A stretch of 64,000 bases of DNA from Tenodera sinensis (lineage: Eukaryota; Arthropoda; Insecta; Mantodea; Mantidae): NCBI GenBank assembly GCA_030765045.1, contig CM060966.1:62427786-62491785 (forward strand). The letters are read 5' to 3'. Both the position numbers and the translations under genes were made by a program. Positions 53,401-64,000 of the stretch are shown piece by piece. Numbering within the stretch: the first letter of the stretch is position 1; every line of letters begins with the position of its first letter. The notes below the pieces were generated by a model. The model was given only the letters and a program-made list of their open reading frames with translations, was not told the origin of the DNA and did not search any database.

Positions 53401-56400
53401 TACATTTCTTGTATATACTATGAAAATGTGTAAGTTTTGATATACATTTCCTGTATGTACAATGAAAATGTGTATGTTTTGATGTACATTTCTTGTGTAT
53501 ACAATGAAAATGTGTAAGTTTTTATGTGCATTTCCTTATATACAATGAAAATGTGTAACTTTTGATGTGCATTTCTTGCATATACAATGAAAATATGTAA
53601 GCTTTTGATGTACATTTCCTGTATGTACAATGAAAATGTGTAAGTTTTGATGTACATTTCTTGAGAGTACAATGAAAATGTGTATGTTTAGATGTACATT
53701 TCTTGAAATACAATGAATGTGTGTAAGTTTTGATGTATATTTCTTGTATATACAATGAAAATGTGTATCTTTTGATGTACATTTCTTGTATGTACAATGA
53801 AAATGTGTAAGTTTTGATGTACATTTCTTGTATGTACAATGAAAATGTGTAAGTGTTGATGTACATTTCTTGTATATACTATGAAAATGTGTAAGTTTTG
53901 ATATACATTTCCTGTATGTACAATGAAAATGTGTAAGTTTTGATGTACATTTCTTCTATACACAATGAAAATGTGTAAGTTTTGATGTACATTTCTTGTA
54001 TATACAATGAAAATGTGTAAGTTTTGATGTACATTTCTTGTATATACAATGAAAATGTGTAAGTTTTGATGTACATTTCTTGTATATACAATGAAAATGT
54101 GTAAGTTTGTGATGTACATTTCTTGTATGTACAATGAAAATGTGTAAGCTTTGATGTACATTTCTTGTATATACAATGAAAATGTGTAAGTTGTGATGTA
54201 CATTTCTTGTATATACAATGAAAATGTGTATGTTTTGATGTACATTTCTTGTGTATACAATGAAAATGTGTAAGTTTTGATGTGCATTTCCTTATATACA
54301 ATGAAAATGTGTAACTTTTGATGTGCATTTCTTGCATATACAATGAAAATATGTAAGCTTTTGATGTACATTTCCTGTATGTACAATGAAAATGTGTAAG
54401 TTTTGATGTACAATTCTTGTATATACAATGAAAATGTGTAAGTTTTGATGTACATTGCTTGTATATACAATGAAAATGTGTAAGTTTTGATGTACATTTC
54501 TTGTATATACAATGAAAATGTGTAAGTGTCTATGTACATTTCTTGAGAGTACAATGAAAATGTGTATGTTTAGATGTACATTTCTTGAAATACAATGAAT
54601 GTGTGTAAGTTTTGATGTATATTTCTTGTATATACAATGAAAATGTGTATCTTTTGATGTACATTTCTTGTATGTACAATGAAAATGTGTAAGTTTTGAT
54701 GTACATTTCTTGTATGTACAATGAAAATGTGTAAGTGTTGATGTACATTTCTTGTATATACTATGAAAATGTGTAAGTTTTGATATACATTTCCTGTATG
54801 TACAATGAAAATGTGTAAGTTTTGATGTACATTTCTTCTATACACAATGAAAATGTGTAAGTTTTGATGTACATTTCTTGTATATACAATAAAAATGTCT
54901 ATGTTTTGATGTACATTTCTTGTATGTACAATGAAAATGTGTAAGTTTTGATGTACATTTCTTGTATACACAATGAAAATGTGTAAGTTTTGATGTAAAT
55001 TTCTTGTATATACAATGAAAATGTCTATGTTTTGATGTACATTTCTTGAGTGTACAATGAAAATGTGCAGCTTTGATGTACATTTCTTGTATATACAATG
55101 AAAATGTGTAAGTCTTGATGTACATTTCTTGTATATACAATGAAAATGTGTAAGTTTTGATGTACATTTCTTGTTTATACAATGAAAATGTGTAAGTTTG
55201 TGATGTACATTTCTTGTATGTACAATGAAAATGTGTAAGTTTTGATGTACATTTCTTGTATATACAATGAAAATGTGTAAGTTGTGATGTACATTTCTTG
55301 TATATACAATGAAAATGTGTATGTTTTGATGTACATTTCTTGTGTATACAATGAAAATGTGTAAGTTTTGATGTGCATTTCTTGCTTATACAATGAAAAT
55401 ATGTAAGCTTTTGATGTACATTTCCTGTATGTACAATGAAAGTGTGTAAGTTTTGAAGTACACTTCTTGTATATACAATAAAAATGTGTAAGTTTTGATG
55501 TACATTTCTTGTATATACAATGAAAGTGTGTAAGTTTTGATGTACATTTCTTGTATATACCATGAAAATGTGTAAGTTTCTATGTACATTTCTTGATGCA
55601 AATGTGTAAGTTTTGATGTACATTTCTTCTATATACAATGAGAGTGTGTAAGCTTTGATGTACATTTCTTGTATATACAATGAAAATGTCTAAGTTTTGA
55701 TATACATTTCTTGTATATACCATGAAAATTTGTATGCTTTGATGTACATTTTTGTATATACAATGAAAATGTGTAAGTTTTGATGTGCATTTCCATATAT
55801 ACAATGAAAATGTGTAACTATTGATGTGCATTTCTTGCATATACAATGAAAATGTGTAAGTTTTGATGTACATTTCTTGTATATACACTAAAAATGTGTA
55901 AGTTTTGATGTACATTTCTAGTATATACAATGAAAGTGTGTAAGTTTTGATGTACATTTCTGGTATATACAATGAAAAGGTGTAAGTTTCTATGTACATT
56001 TCTTGATGAAAATGTGTAAGTTTTGATGTACATTTCTTCTATATACAATGAAAGTGTGTAAGTTTTGACGTACATTTCTTGTATATACAATTAAAAATGT
56101 GTAAGTTTTGATGTACATTTCTTGTATTTACAATCAAAATGTGTATGTTTTGATGTACATTTCTTGTATATACAATGAAAATGTGTAAGATTTGATGTAC
56201 GTTTCTAGTATATACAATGAAAATGTGTAGTTTTGATGTACATTTCTTGAATATACAATGAACATGTGTAAGTTTTGATGTACATTTCTTGTATGTACAA
56301 TGAAAATGTGTAAGTTTTGATGTACATATCTTGTATATACAATGAAAATGTGTAAGTTTTTGATGTACATTTCTTGTATGTACAATGAAAATGTGTAAGT

Positions 56401-56713
56401 TTTGATGTACATTTCTTGTATGTACAATGAAAATGTGTAAGTTTTGATGTACATTTCTTGTATCTACAATGAAAATGTGTAAGTTTTTGATGTACATTTC
56501 TTGTATATACAATGAAAATGTGTAAGTTTGTGATGTACATTTCTTGTATGTACAATCAAAATGTGTAAGTTTTGATGTACATTTCTTGTATATACAATGA
56601 AAATGTGTAAGTTGTGATGTACATTTCTTGTATATACAATGAAAATGTGTATGTTTTGATGTACATTTCTTGTATATACAATGAAAATCTGTAAGTTTTG
56701 ATTTACATTTCTT
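47454..56713. repeat. Expanded higher-order unit B, copy 3 (9,260 bp)
   Basis: Same variant order as copy 2 for the first ~4 kb. It is about 1.8 kb longer because of internal re-duplications around 53,040-54,890. The right part returns to the shared order, with the TGATGAAAATG truncated monomer near 56,003 and the CATCTTG/ATTTACA anchors before the next copy. Confidence 0.83.
53040..54890. repeat. Local re-duplications inside unit B copy 3
   Basis: The AGTGTTGATG monomer occurs at about 53,391, 53,852 and 54,734, and the GAGAGTACAATG / GAAATACAATG pair at about 53,665-53,710 and 54,547-54,592. The spacings are ~461 bp (11 monomers) and 882 bp (exactly 21 monomers). Other copies of unit B have this segment once (about 45,693-45,885). 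This accounts for most of the extra length of copy 3. Confidence 0.8.
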
Positions 56714-59700
56714 GTCTGTACAATGAAAATGTGTATGTTTTGATGTACATTTCTTTAGTGTACAACGAAAATGTGTAGTTTTGATGTACACTTCTTGTAT
56801 ATACAATGAAAATGTTTATGTTTTGCTGTACATTTCTTGTATATACAATGAAAATGTGTATGTTTTTATGTATATTTCTTGTATATACAATGAAAATGTG
56901 TGTGTGTTCATGTACATTTCTTGTATATACAATGAAAATGTGTAAGTTTTGATGTACATTTCTTGTATATACAATGAACATGTGTATGTTTTTATGTACA
57001 TTTCTTGTCTGTACAATGAAAATGTGTAGCTTTGATGTACATTTCTTCTATGTACAATGAAAATGTGTAGGTTTTGATGTACATTTCTTGTATGTACAAT
57101 GAAAACGTGTAAGTTTTGATGTACATTTCTTGTATATACAATGAAAATGTTTATGTTTTCATGTACATTTCTTGTATATACAATGAAAATGTGTGAGCTT
57201 TGATGTACAATTCTTGTATATACAATGAAAATGTGTAAGTTTTGATGTACATTTCTTGTATATACAATGAAAATGTGTAAGTTTTGATGCACATTTCTTG
57301 TATATACAATGAAAATGTGTAGTTTTGATGTATATTTCTTGTATATACAATGAAAATGTGTAAGTTTTGATGTACATTTCTTGTATGTACAATGAAAATG
57401 TCTAAGTTTTGATGTACATTTCTTGCACATACAATGAAAATGTGTAAGTTTTTGATGTGCATTTCTTGTGTGTACAATGAAAATGTGTAAGCTTTGATGT
57501 ACATTTCTTGTGTATACAATGAAAATGTGTATGTTTTGATGTACATTTCTTGAGTGTACAATGAAAATGTGTAAGTTTTGATGTACATTTCTTGAGTGCA
57601 CAATGAAAATCTGTATGTTTTGATGTACATTTCTTTAGTGTACAACGAAAATGTGTAGTTTTGATGTACATTTCTTGTATATACAATGAAAAGGTTTGTT
57701 TTGCTGTACATTTCTTGTATATACAATGAAAATGTGTAAGTTTTGATGCACATTTCTTGTATATACAATGAAAATGTGTAGTTTTGATGTATATTTCTTG
57801 TATATACAATGAAAATGTGTAAGTTTTGATGTACATTTCTTGTATGTACAATGAAAATGTGTAAGTTTTGATGTACATTTCTTGCACATACAATGAAAAC
57901 GTGTATGTTTTGAAGTACATTTCTTGTATATACAAAGAAAATGTGTAGTTTTGATGTACATTTCTTGTATATACAATGAAAATGTGTATGTTTTGATGTA
58001 CATTTCTTGTAGGTATGTACAATGAAAATGTGTAAGTTTTGATGTACATTCTTGTATATAATGTGAAAATGTGTATGTTTTGAAGTACATTTCTTGTATA
58101 TACAATGAATATGTGTAAGTTTTGATGTACACTTCTTGTATATACAATGAAAGTGTGTAAGCTTTGATGTACATTTCTTGAATGTACAACGAAAATGTGT
58201 ACGTTTTCATGTACATTTCTGGTAGATACAATGAAAATTTGTAAGTTTTGATGTATATTTCTTGTATATACAATGAAAATGTGTATGCTTTGATGTACAT
58301 TTCTTGTATATACAATGAAAATGTGTAAGTTTTGATGTACAATTCTTGTATATACAATGAAAGTGTGTAAGTTTTGATGTACATTTCTTGTATATACAAT
58401 GAAGGTGTGTAAGTTTTGATGTACATTTCTTGTATATACAATGAAAATGTGTAAGTTTCTATGTACATTTCTTGAGTGTACAATGAAAATGTGTATGTTT
58501 AGATGTACATTTCTTGATATACTATGAATGTGTGTAAGTTTTGATGTATATTTCTTGTATATACAATGAAAATGTATATGTTTTGATGTACATTCCTTGT
58601 ATATACAATGAAAATGTGTAAGTTTTGATTCACATTTCTTGAGTGTACACTGAAAATGTGTAAGTTTTGAAGTACATTTCTTGTATATACAATGAAAATG
58701 TGTATCTTTTGATGTACATTTCTTGTATATACAATGAAAATGTGTATGTTTTCATGTACATTTCTTCTATATACAATGAAAATGTGGGAGCCTTTATGTA
58801 CAATTCTTGTATATACAATGAAAATGTGTAAGTTTTGATGTACATTTCTTGTATATACAATGAAAATGTGTAAGTTTTGATGTACATTTCTTGTATATAC
58901 AATGAAAATGTGTAAGTTTTGATGTACATTTCTTGTTTGTACAATGAAAATATCTATGTTTTGATGTACATTTCTTGAGTGTACAATGAAAATGTGCAGC
59001 TTTGATGTACATTTCTTGTATATGCATTGAAAATGTGTAAGTTTTGATGTACATTTCTTGTATATACAATGAAAATGTGTAAGTTTGTGATGTACATTTC
59101 TTGTATGTACAATGAAAATGTGTAAGTTTTGATGTACGTTCCTTGTATACACAATGAAAATGTGTAAGTTATGATGTACATTTCTTGTATATACAATGAA
59201 AATGTGTATGTTTTGATGTACATTTCTTGTATATACAATGAAAATGTGTAAGTTTTGATGTGCATTTCCTTATATACAATGAAAATGTGTAACTTTTGAT
59301 GTGCATTTCTTGCATATACAATGAAAATATGTAAGCTTTTGATGTACATTTCCTGTATGTTCAATGTAAATGTGTAAGTTTTGATGTACATTTCTTGTAT
59401 ATACAATAAAAATGTGTAAGTTTTGATGTACATTTCTAGTATATACAATGAAAATGTGTAAGTTTTGATGTACATTTCTTGTATATACAATGAAAATGTG
59501 TATGTTTTGATGTACATTTCTTGAGTGTACAATGAAAGTGTGTATGTTTTGATGTACATTTCTTGTATAAACAATGAAAATGTGTATGTTTTGATGTACA
59601 TTTCTTATATATACAATTAAAATGTGTAAGTTTTGAAGTACATTTCTTGTATATACAATGAAAATGTGTAAGTTTTGATGTACATTTCTAGTATATACAA

Positions 59701-62700
59701 TGAAAATTTGTAGTTTTGATGTACATCTCTTGAATATACAAGGAACATGTGTAAGCTTTTATGTACATTTCTTGTATGTACAATGAAAATGTATAAGTTT
59801 TGATGTACATTTCTTGCATATACAATGAAAATGTGTAAGTTTTTTATGTACATTTCCTGTATGTACAATGAAAATGTGTAAGTTTTGATGTACATTTCTT
59901 GCATATACAATGAAAATGTGTAAGTTTTTTATGTACATTTCCTGTATGTACAATGAAAATGTATAAGTTTTGATGTACATTTCTTGCATATACAATGAAA
60001 ATGTGTAAGTTTTTTATGTACATTTCCTGTATGTACAATGAAAATGTGTAAGTTTTGATATACATTTCTTGTGTATACAATGAAAATGTGTATGTTTTGA
60101 TGTACATTTCTTGAGTGTACAATGAAAATGTGTAAGTTTTGATGTACATTTCTTGAGTGCACAATGAAAATGTGTAAGTTTTGATATACATTTCTTGTAT
60201 ATACAATGAAAATGTGTAAGTTTTGATTTACATTTCTTGTCTGTACAATGAAAATGTGTATGTTTTGATGTACATTTCTTTAGTGTACAACGAAAATGTG
60301 TAGTTTTGATGTACATTTCTTGTATATACAATGAAAATGTTTATGTTTTGCTGTACATTTCTTGTATATACAATGAAAATGTGTATGTTTTTATGTATAT
60401 TTCTTGTATATACAATGAAACTGTGTATGTTTTGATGTACATTTCTTGTATATACAATGAAAATGTGTAAGTTTTGATGTACATTTCTTGTATATTCAAT
60501 GAACATGTGTATGTTTTGATGTACATTTCTTGTATGTGCAATGAAAATGTGTAAGTTTTGATGTACATTCTTGTATATAAAATGAAAATGTTTATGTTTT
60601 GAAGTACATTTCTTGTATATACAATGAAAATGTGTAGTTTTGATGTACATTTCTTTAATGTACAATGAAAATATGTAAGCTTTGATGTACAATTCTTGTA
60701 TATACAATGAAAATGTGTAACTTTTGATGTACATTTCTTCTATGTACAATGACATTGTGTAGGTTTTGATGTACATTTCTTGTATGTACAATGTAAACGT
60801 GTACGTTTTGATGTACATTTCTTGTATATACAATGAAAATGTGTATGTTTTCATGTACATTTCTTGTATATACAATGAAAATGTGTGAGCTTTGATGTAC
60901 AATTCTTGTATACACAATGAAAATGTGTAAGTTTTGATGTACATTTCTGGTATATACAATGAAGGTGTGTAAGTTTTGATGCACATTTCTTGTATATACA
61001 ATGACAATGTGTAGTTTTGATGTATATTTCTTGTATATACAATGAAAATGTGTAAGTTTTGATGTACATTTCTTGTATGGACAATGAAAATGTGTAAGTT
61101 TTGATGTACACATCTTGCACATACAATGAAAATGTGTAAGTTTTTGATGTGCATTTCTTGTATGTACAATGAAAATGTCTAAGTTTTGATGTACATTTCT
61201 TGCACATACAATGAAAATGTGTAAGTTTTTGATGTGCATTTCTTGTGTGTACAATGAAAATGTGTAAGCTTTGATGTACATTTCTTGTGTATACAATGAA
61301 AATGTGTATGTTTTGATGTACATTTCTTGAGTGTACAATGAAAATGTGTAAGTTTTGATGTACATTTCTTGAGTGCACAATGAAAATCTGTATGTTTTGA
61401 TGTACATTTCTTTAGTGTACAACGAAAATGTGTAGTTTTGATGTACATTTCTTGTATATACAATGAAAAGGTTTGTTTTGCTGTACATTTCTTGTATATA
61501 CAATGAAAATGTGTAAGTTTTGATGCACATTTCTTGTATATACAATGAAAATGTGTAGTTTTGATGTATATTTCTTGTATATACAATGAAAATGTGTAAG
61601 TTTTGATGTACATTTCTTGTATGTACAATGAAAATGTGTAAGTTTTGATGTACATTTCTTGCACATACAATGAAAACGTGTATGTTTTGAAGTACATTTC
61701 TTGTATATACAAAGAAAATGTGTAGTTTTGATGTACATTTCTTGTATATACAATGAAAATGTGTATGTTTTGATGTACATTTCTTGTAGGTATGTACAAT
61801 GAAAATGTGTAAGTTTAATGTACATTCTTGTATATAATGTGAAAATGTGTATGTTTTGAAGTGCATTTCTTGTATATACAATGAATATGTGTAAGTTTTG
61901 ATGTACATTTCTTGTATATACAATGAAAGTGTGTAAGCTTTGATGTACATTTCTTGAATGTACAACGAAAATGTGTACGTTTTCATGTACATTTCTGGTA
62001 GATACAATGAAAATTTGTAAGTTTTGATGTATATTTCTTGTATATACAATGAAAATGTGTATGCTTTGATGTACATTTCTTGTATATACAATGAAAATGT
62101 GTAAGTTTTGATGTACAATTCTTGTATATACAATGAAAGTGTGTAAGTTTTGATGTACATTGCTTGTATATACAATGAAAGTGTGTAAGTTTTGATGTAC
62201 ATTTCTTGTATATACAATGAAAATGTGTAAGTTTCTATGTACATTTCTTGAGTGTACAATGAAAATGTGTATGTTTAGATGTACATTTCTTAATATACTA
62301 TGAATGTGTGTAAGTTTTGATGTATATTTCTTGTATGTACAATGAAAATGTATATGTTTTGATGTACATTCCTTGTATATACAATGAAAATGTGTAAGTT
62401 TTGATTCACATTTCTTGAGTGTACAATGAAAATGTGTAAGTTTTGATGTACATTTCTTGTATATACAATGAAAATGTGTATCTTTTGATGTACATTTCTT
62501 GTATATACAATGAAAATGTGTATGTTTTCATGTACATTTCTTCTATATACAATGAAAATGTGGGAGCCTTTATGTACAATTCTTGTATATACAATGAAAA
62601 TGTGTAAGTTTTGATGTACATTTCTTGTATATACAATGAAAATGTGTAAGTTTTGATGTACATTTCTTGTATATACAATGAAAATGTTTAAGTTTTGATG

Positions 62701-64000
62701 TACATTTCTTGTTTGTACAATGAAAATATCTATGTTTTGATGTACATTTCTTGAGTGTACAATGAAAATGTGCAGCTTTGATGTACATTTCTTGTATATG
62801 CATTGAAAATGTGTAAGTTTTGATGTACATTTCTTGTATATACAATGAAAATGTGTAAGTTTGTGATGTACATTTCTTGTATGTACAATGAAAATGTGTT
62901 AGTTTTGATGTACGTTCCTTGTATACACAATGAAAATGTGTAAGTTATGATGTACATTTCTTGTATATACAATGAAAATGTGTATGTTTTGATGTACATT
63001 TCTTGTATATACAATGAAAATGTGTAAGTTTTGATGTGCATTTCCTTATATACAATGAAAATGTGTAACTTTTGATGTGCATTTCTTGCATATACAATGA
63101 AAATATGTAAGCTTTTGATGTACATTTCCTGTATGTTCAATGTAAATGTGTAAGTTTTGATGTACATTTCTTGTATATACAATAAAAATGTGTAAGTTTT
63201 GATGTACATTTCTAGTATATACAATGAAAATGTGTAAGTTTTGATGTACATTTCTTGTATATACAATGAAAATGTGTATGTTTTGATGTACATTTCTTGA
63301 GTGTACAATGAAAGTGTGTATGTTTTGATGTACATTTCTTGTATAAACAATGAAAATGTGTATGTTTTGATGTACATTTCTTATATATACAATTAAAATG
63401 TGTAAGTTTTGAAGTACATTTCTTGTATATACAATGAAAATGTGTAAGTTTTGATGTACATTTCTAGTATATACAATGAAAATGTGTAGTTTTGATGTAC
63501 ATCTCTTGAATATACAAGGAACATGTGTAAGTTTTTATGTACATTTGTTGTATGTACAATGAAAATGTATAAGTTTTGATGTACATTTCTTGCATATACA
63601 ATGAAAATGTGTAAGTTTTTTATGTACATTTCCTGTATGTACAATGAAAATGTGTAAGTTTTGATATACATTTCTTGTGTATACAATGAAAATGTGTATG
63701 TTTTGATGTACATTTCTTGAGTGTACAATGAAAATGTGTAAGTTTTGATGTACATTTCTTGAGTGCACAATGAAAATGTGTAAGTTTTGATATACATTTC
63801 TTGTATATACAATGAAAATGTGTAAGTTTTGATTTACATTTCTTGTCTGTACAATGAAAATGTGTATGTTTTGATGTACATTTCTTTAGTGTACAACGAA
63901 AATGTGTAGTTTTGATGTACATTTCTTGTATATACAATGAAAATGTTTATGTTTTGCTGTACATTTCTTGTATATACAATGAAAATGTGTATGTTTTTAT
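56714..64000. repeat. Higher-order unit B, copy 4, incomplete at the window end
   Basis: Starts with the same anchor as the other copies but soon shows a shorter internal period: about 57,390-61,166 and 61,167-64,000 share variant order at an offset of 3,777 (TAGG-TATGTACA at 58,010 and 61,787). After the local triplication near 59,800-60,050 the offset drops to 3,606. The window ends inside this unit. Confidence 0.82.
59799..60053. repeat. 85-bp dimer repeated three times
   Basis: A two-monomer block (CTTGCATATAC monomer followed by a TTTTTTATG / CCTGTATGTAC monomer) occurs three times at exactly 85-bp spacing (GCATATAC at 59,816, 59,901 and 59,986). The equivalent places near 43,383, 51,060 and 63,590 carry it once, so it is a recent local expansion. 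One base (GTATAAG against GTGTAAG) distinguishes the middle junction from the others. Confidence 0.85.

Larger units (their letters stand above)
21720..64000. repeat. 42-bp satellite array, right arm
   Basis: Continuation of the same satellite, same orientation and same ~42-bp monomer as the left arm, running to the end of the window without any other sequence class. The first bases after the retrotransposon (ATTTCTTG) complete the monomer interrupted at 15,151, so this is one array split by an insertion. Variants here include short monomers with CTTATATACAATG in place of the usual centre, a TAGG-TATGTACA insertion variant (33,781, 41,368, 48,834, 58,010, 61,787), and truncated monomers with CTTGATGAAAATG (about 29,980, 30,478, 39,063, 46,743 and 56,003). 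I found no RNA gene and no credible coding region. Confidence 0.98.

Noticed and set aside
1..64000. CRISPR array
   Set aside because: Repeats are regularly spaced, but the variable part is only about 6 bases and takes a few recurrent states, and no cas gene is present. The context is eukaryotic satellite.
1..64000. Centromeric satellite with a CENP-B box
   Set aside because: I saw no TTCG-containing box in the satellite, and a centromeric role cannot be inferred from tandem structure alone.
1..64000. Telomeric or subtelomeric repeat
   Set aside because: The 42-bp unit has no TTAGG- or TTAGGG-like short telomeric run, and no array end is visible.

Overview
The window is eukaryotic, probably animal, repetitive DNA. 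About 57.4 kb of the 64 kb is one tandem satellite with a ~42-bp, AT-rich monomer, roughly 1,370 copies by length. It is interrupted once, at 15,152-21,719, by a full-length 6,568-bp LTR retrotransposon of the Ty3/gypsy type. I see no cellular gene, rRNA, tRNA or CRISPR array. The animal assignment rests on the retrotransposon: its primer-binding site matches the 3' end of animal initiator tRNA-Met, and its pol has the gypsy domain order. The exact host cannot be named from this window.

Layout. Positions 1-15,151 are satellite organised into higher-order repeats. A ~3,064-bp unit occurs twice in tandem (about 245-6,420). That pair lies inside a larger 8,677-bp period, so the pair recurs at about 8,922-15,097. 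Positions 15,152-21,719 are the retrotransposon: 1,013-bp 5' LTR, tRNA-Met primer site, gag, an in-frame TGA, pol (protease, reverse transcriptase, RNase H, integrase), polypurine tract and 1,013-bp 3' LTR, flanked by a 4-bp ATTT target duplication. From 21,720 the satellite resumes exactly where it was cut and follows copy 1 to about 22,830. Positions 22,832-32,500 are a more mixed stretch. From 32,528 to the end a second higher-order unit of ~7.46 kb repeats (7,460, 7,466, then 9,260 bp after internal expansions, then a partial copy).

How it fits together. The order of events can be read from the sequence: the 3,064-bp tandem duplication came first, the two units then diverged slightly, the whole block was duplicated with an 8,677-bp offset, and the retrotransposon then inserted into the second block only. 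Its two LTRs look identical and both coding regions are open, so the insertion is young and may be competent. Gag and Pol share one reading frame and are separated by a single stop codon followed by CAATTA, the context known for programmed readthrough.

The satellite itself has no stop codon in any of the three minus-strand frames of its consensus, and 42 is divisible by three. It therefore produces very long spurious open frames (up to 787 codons). These are not annotated as genes.
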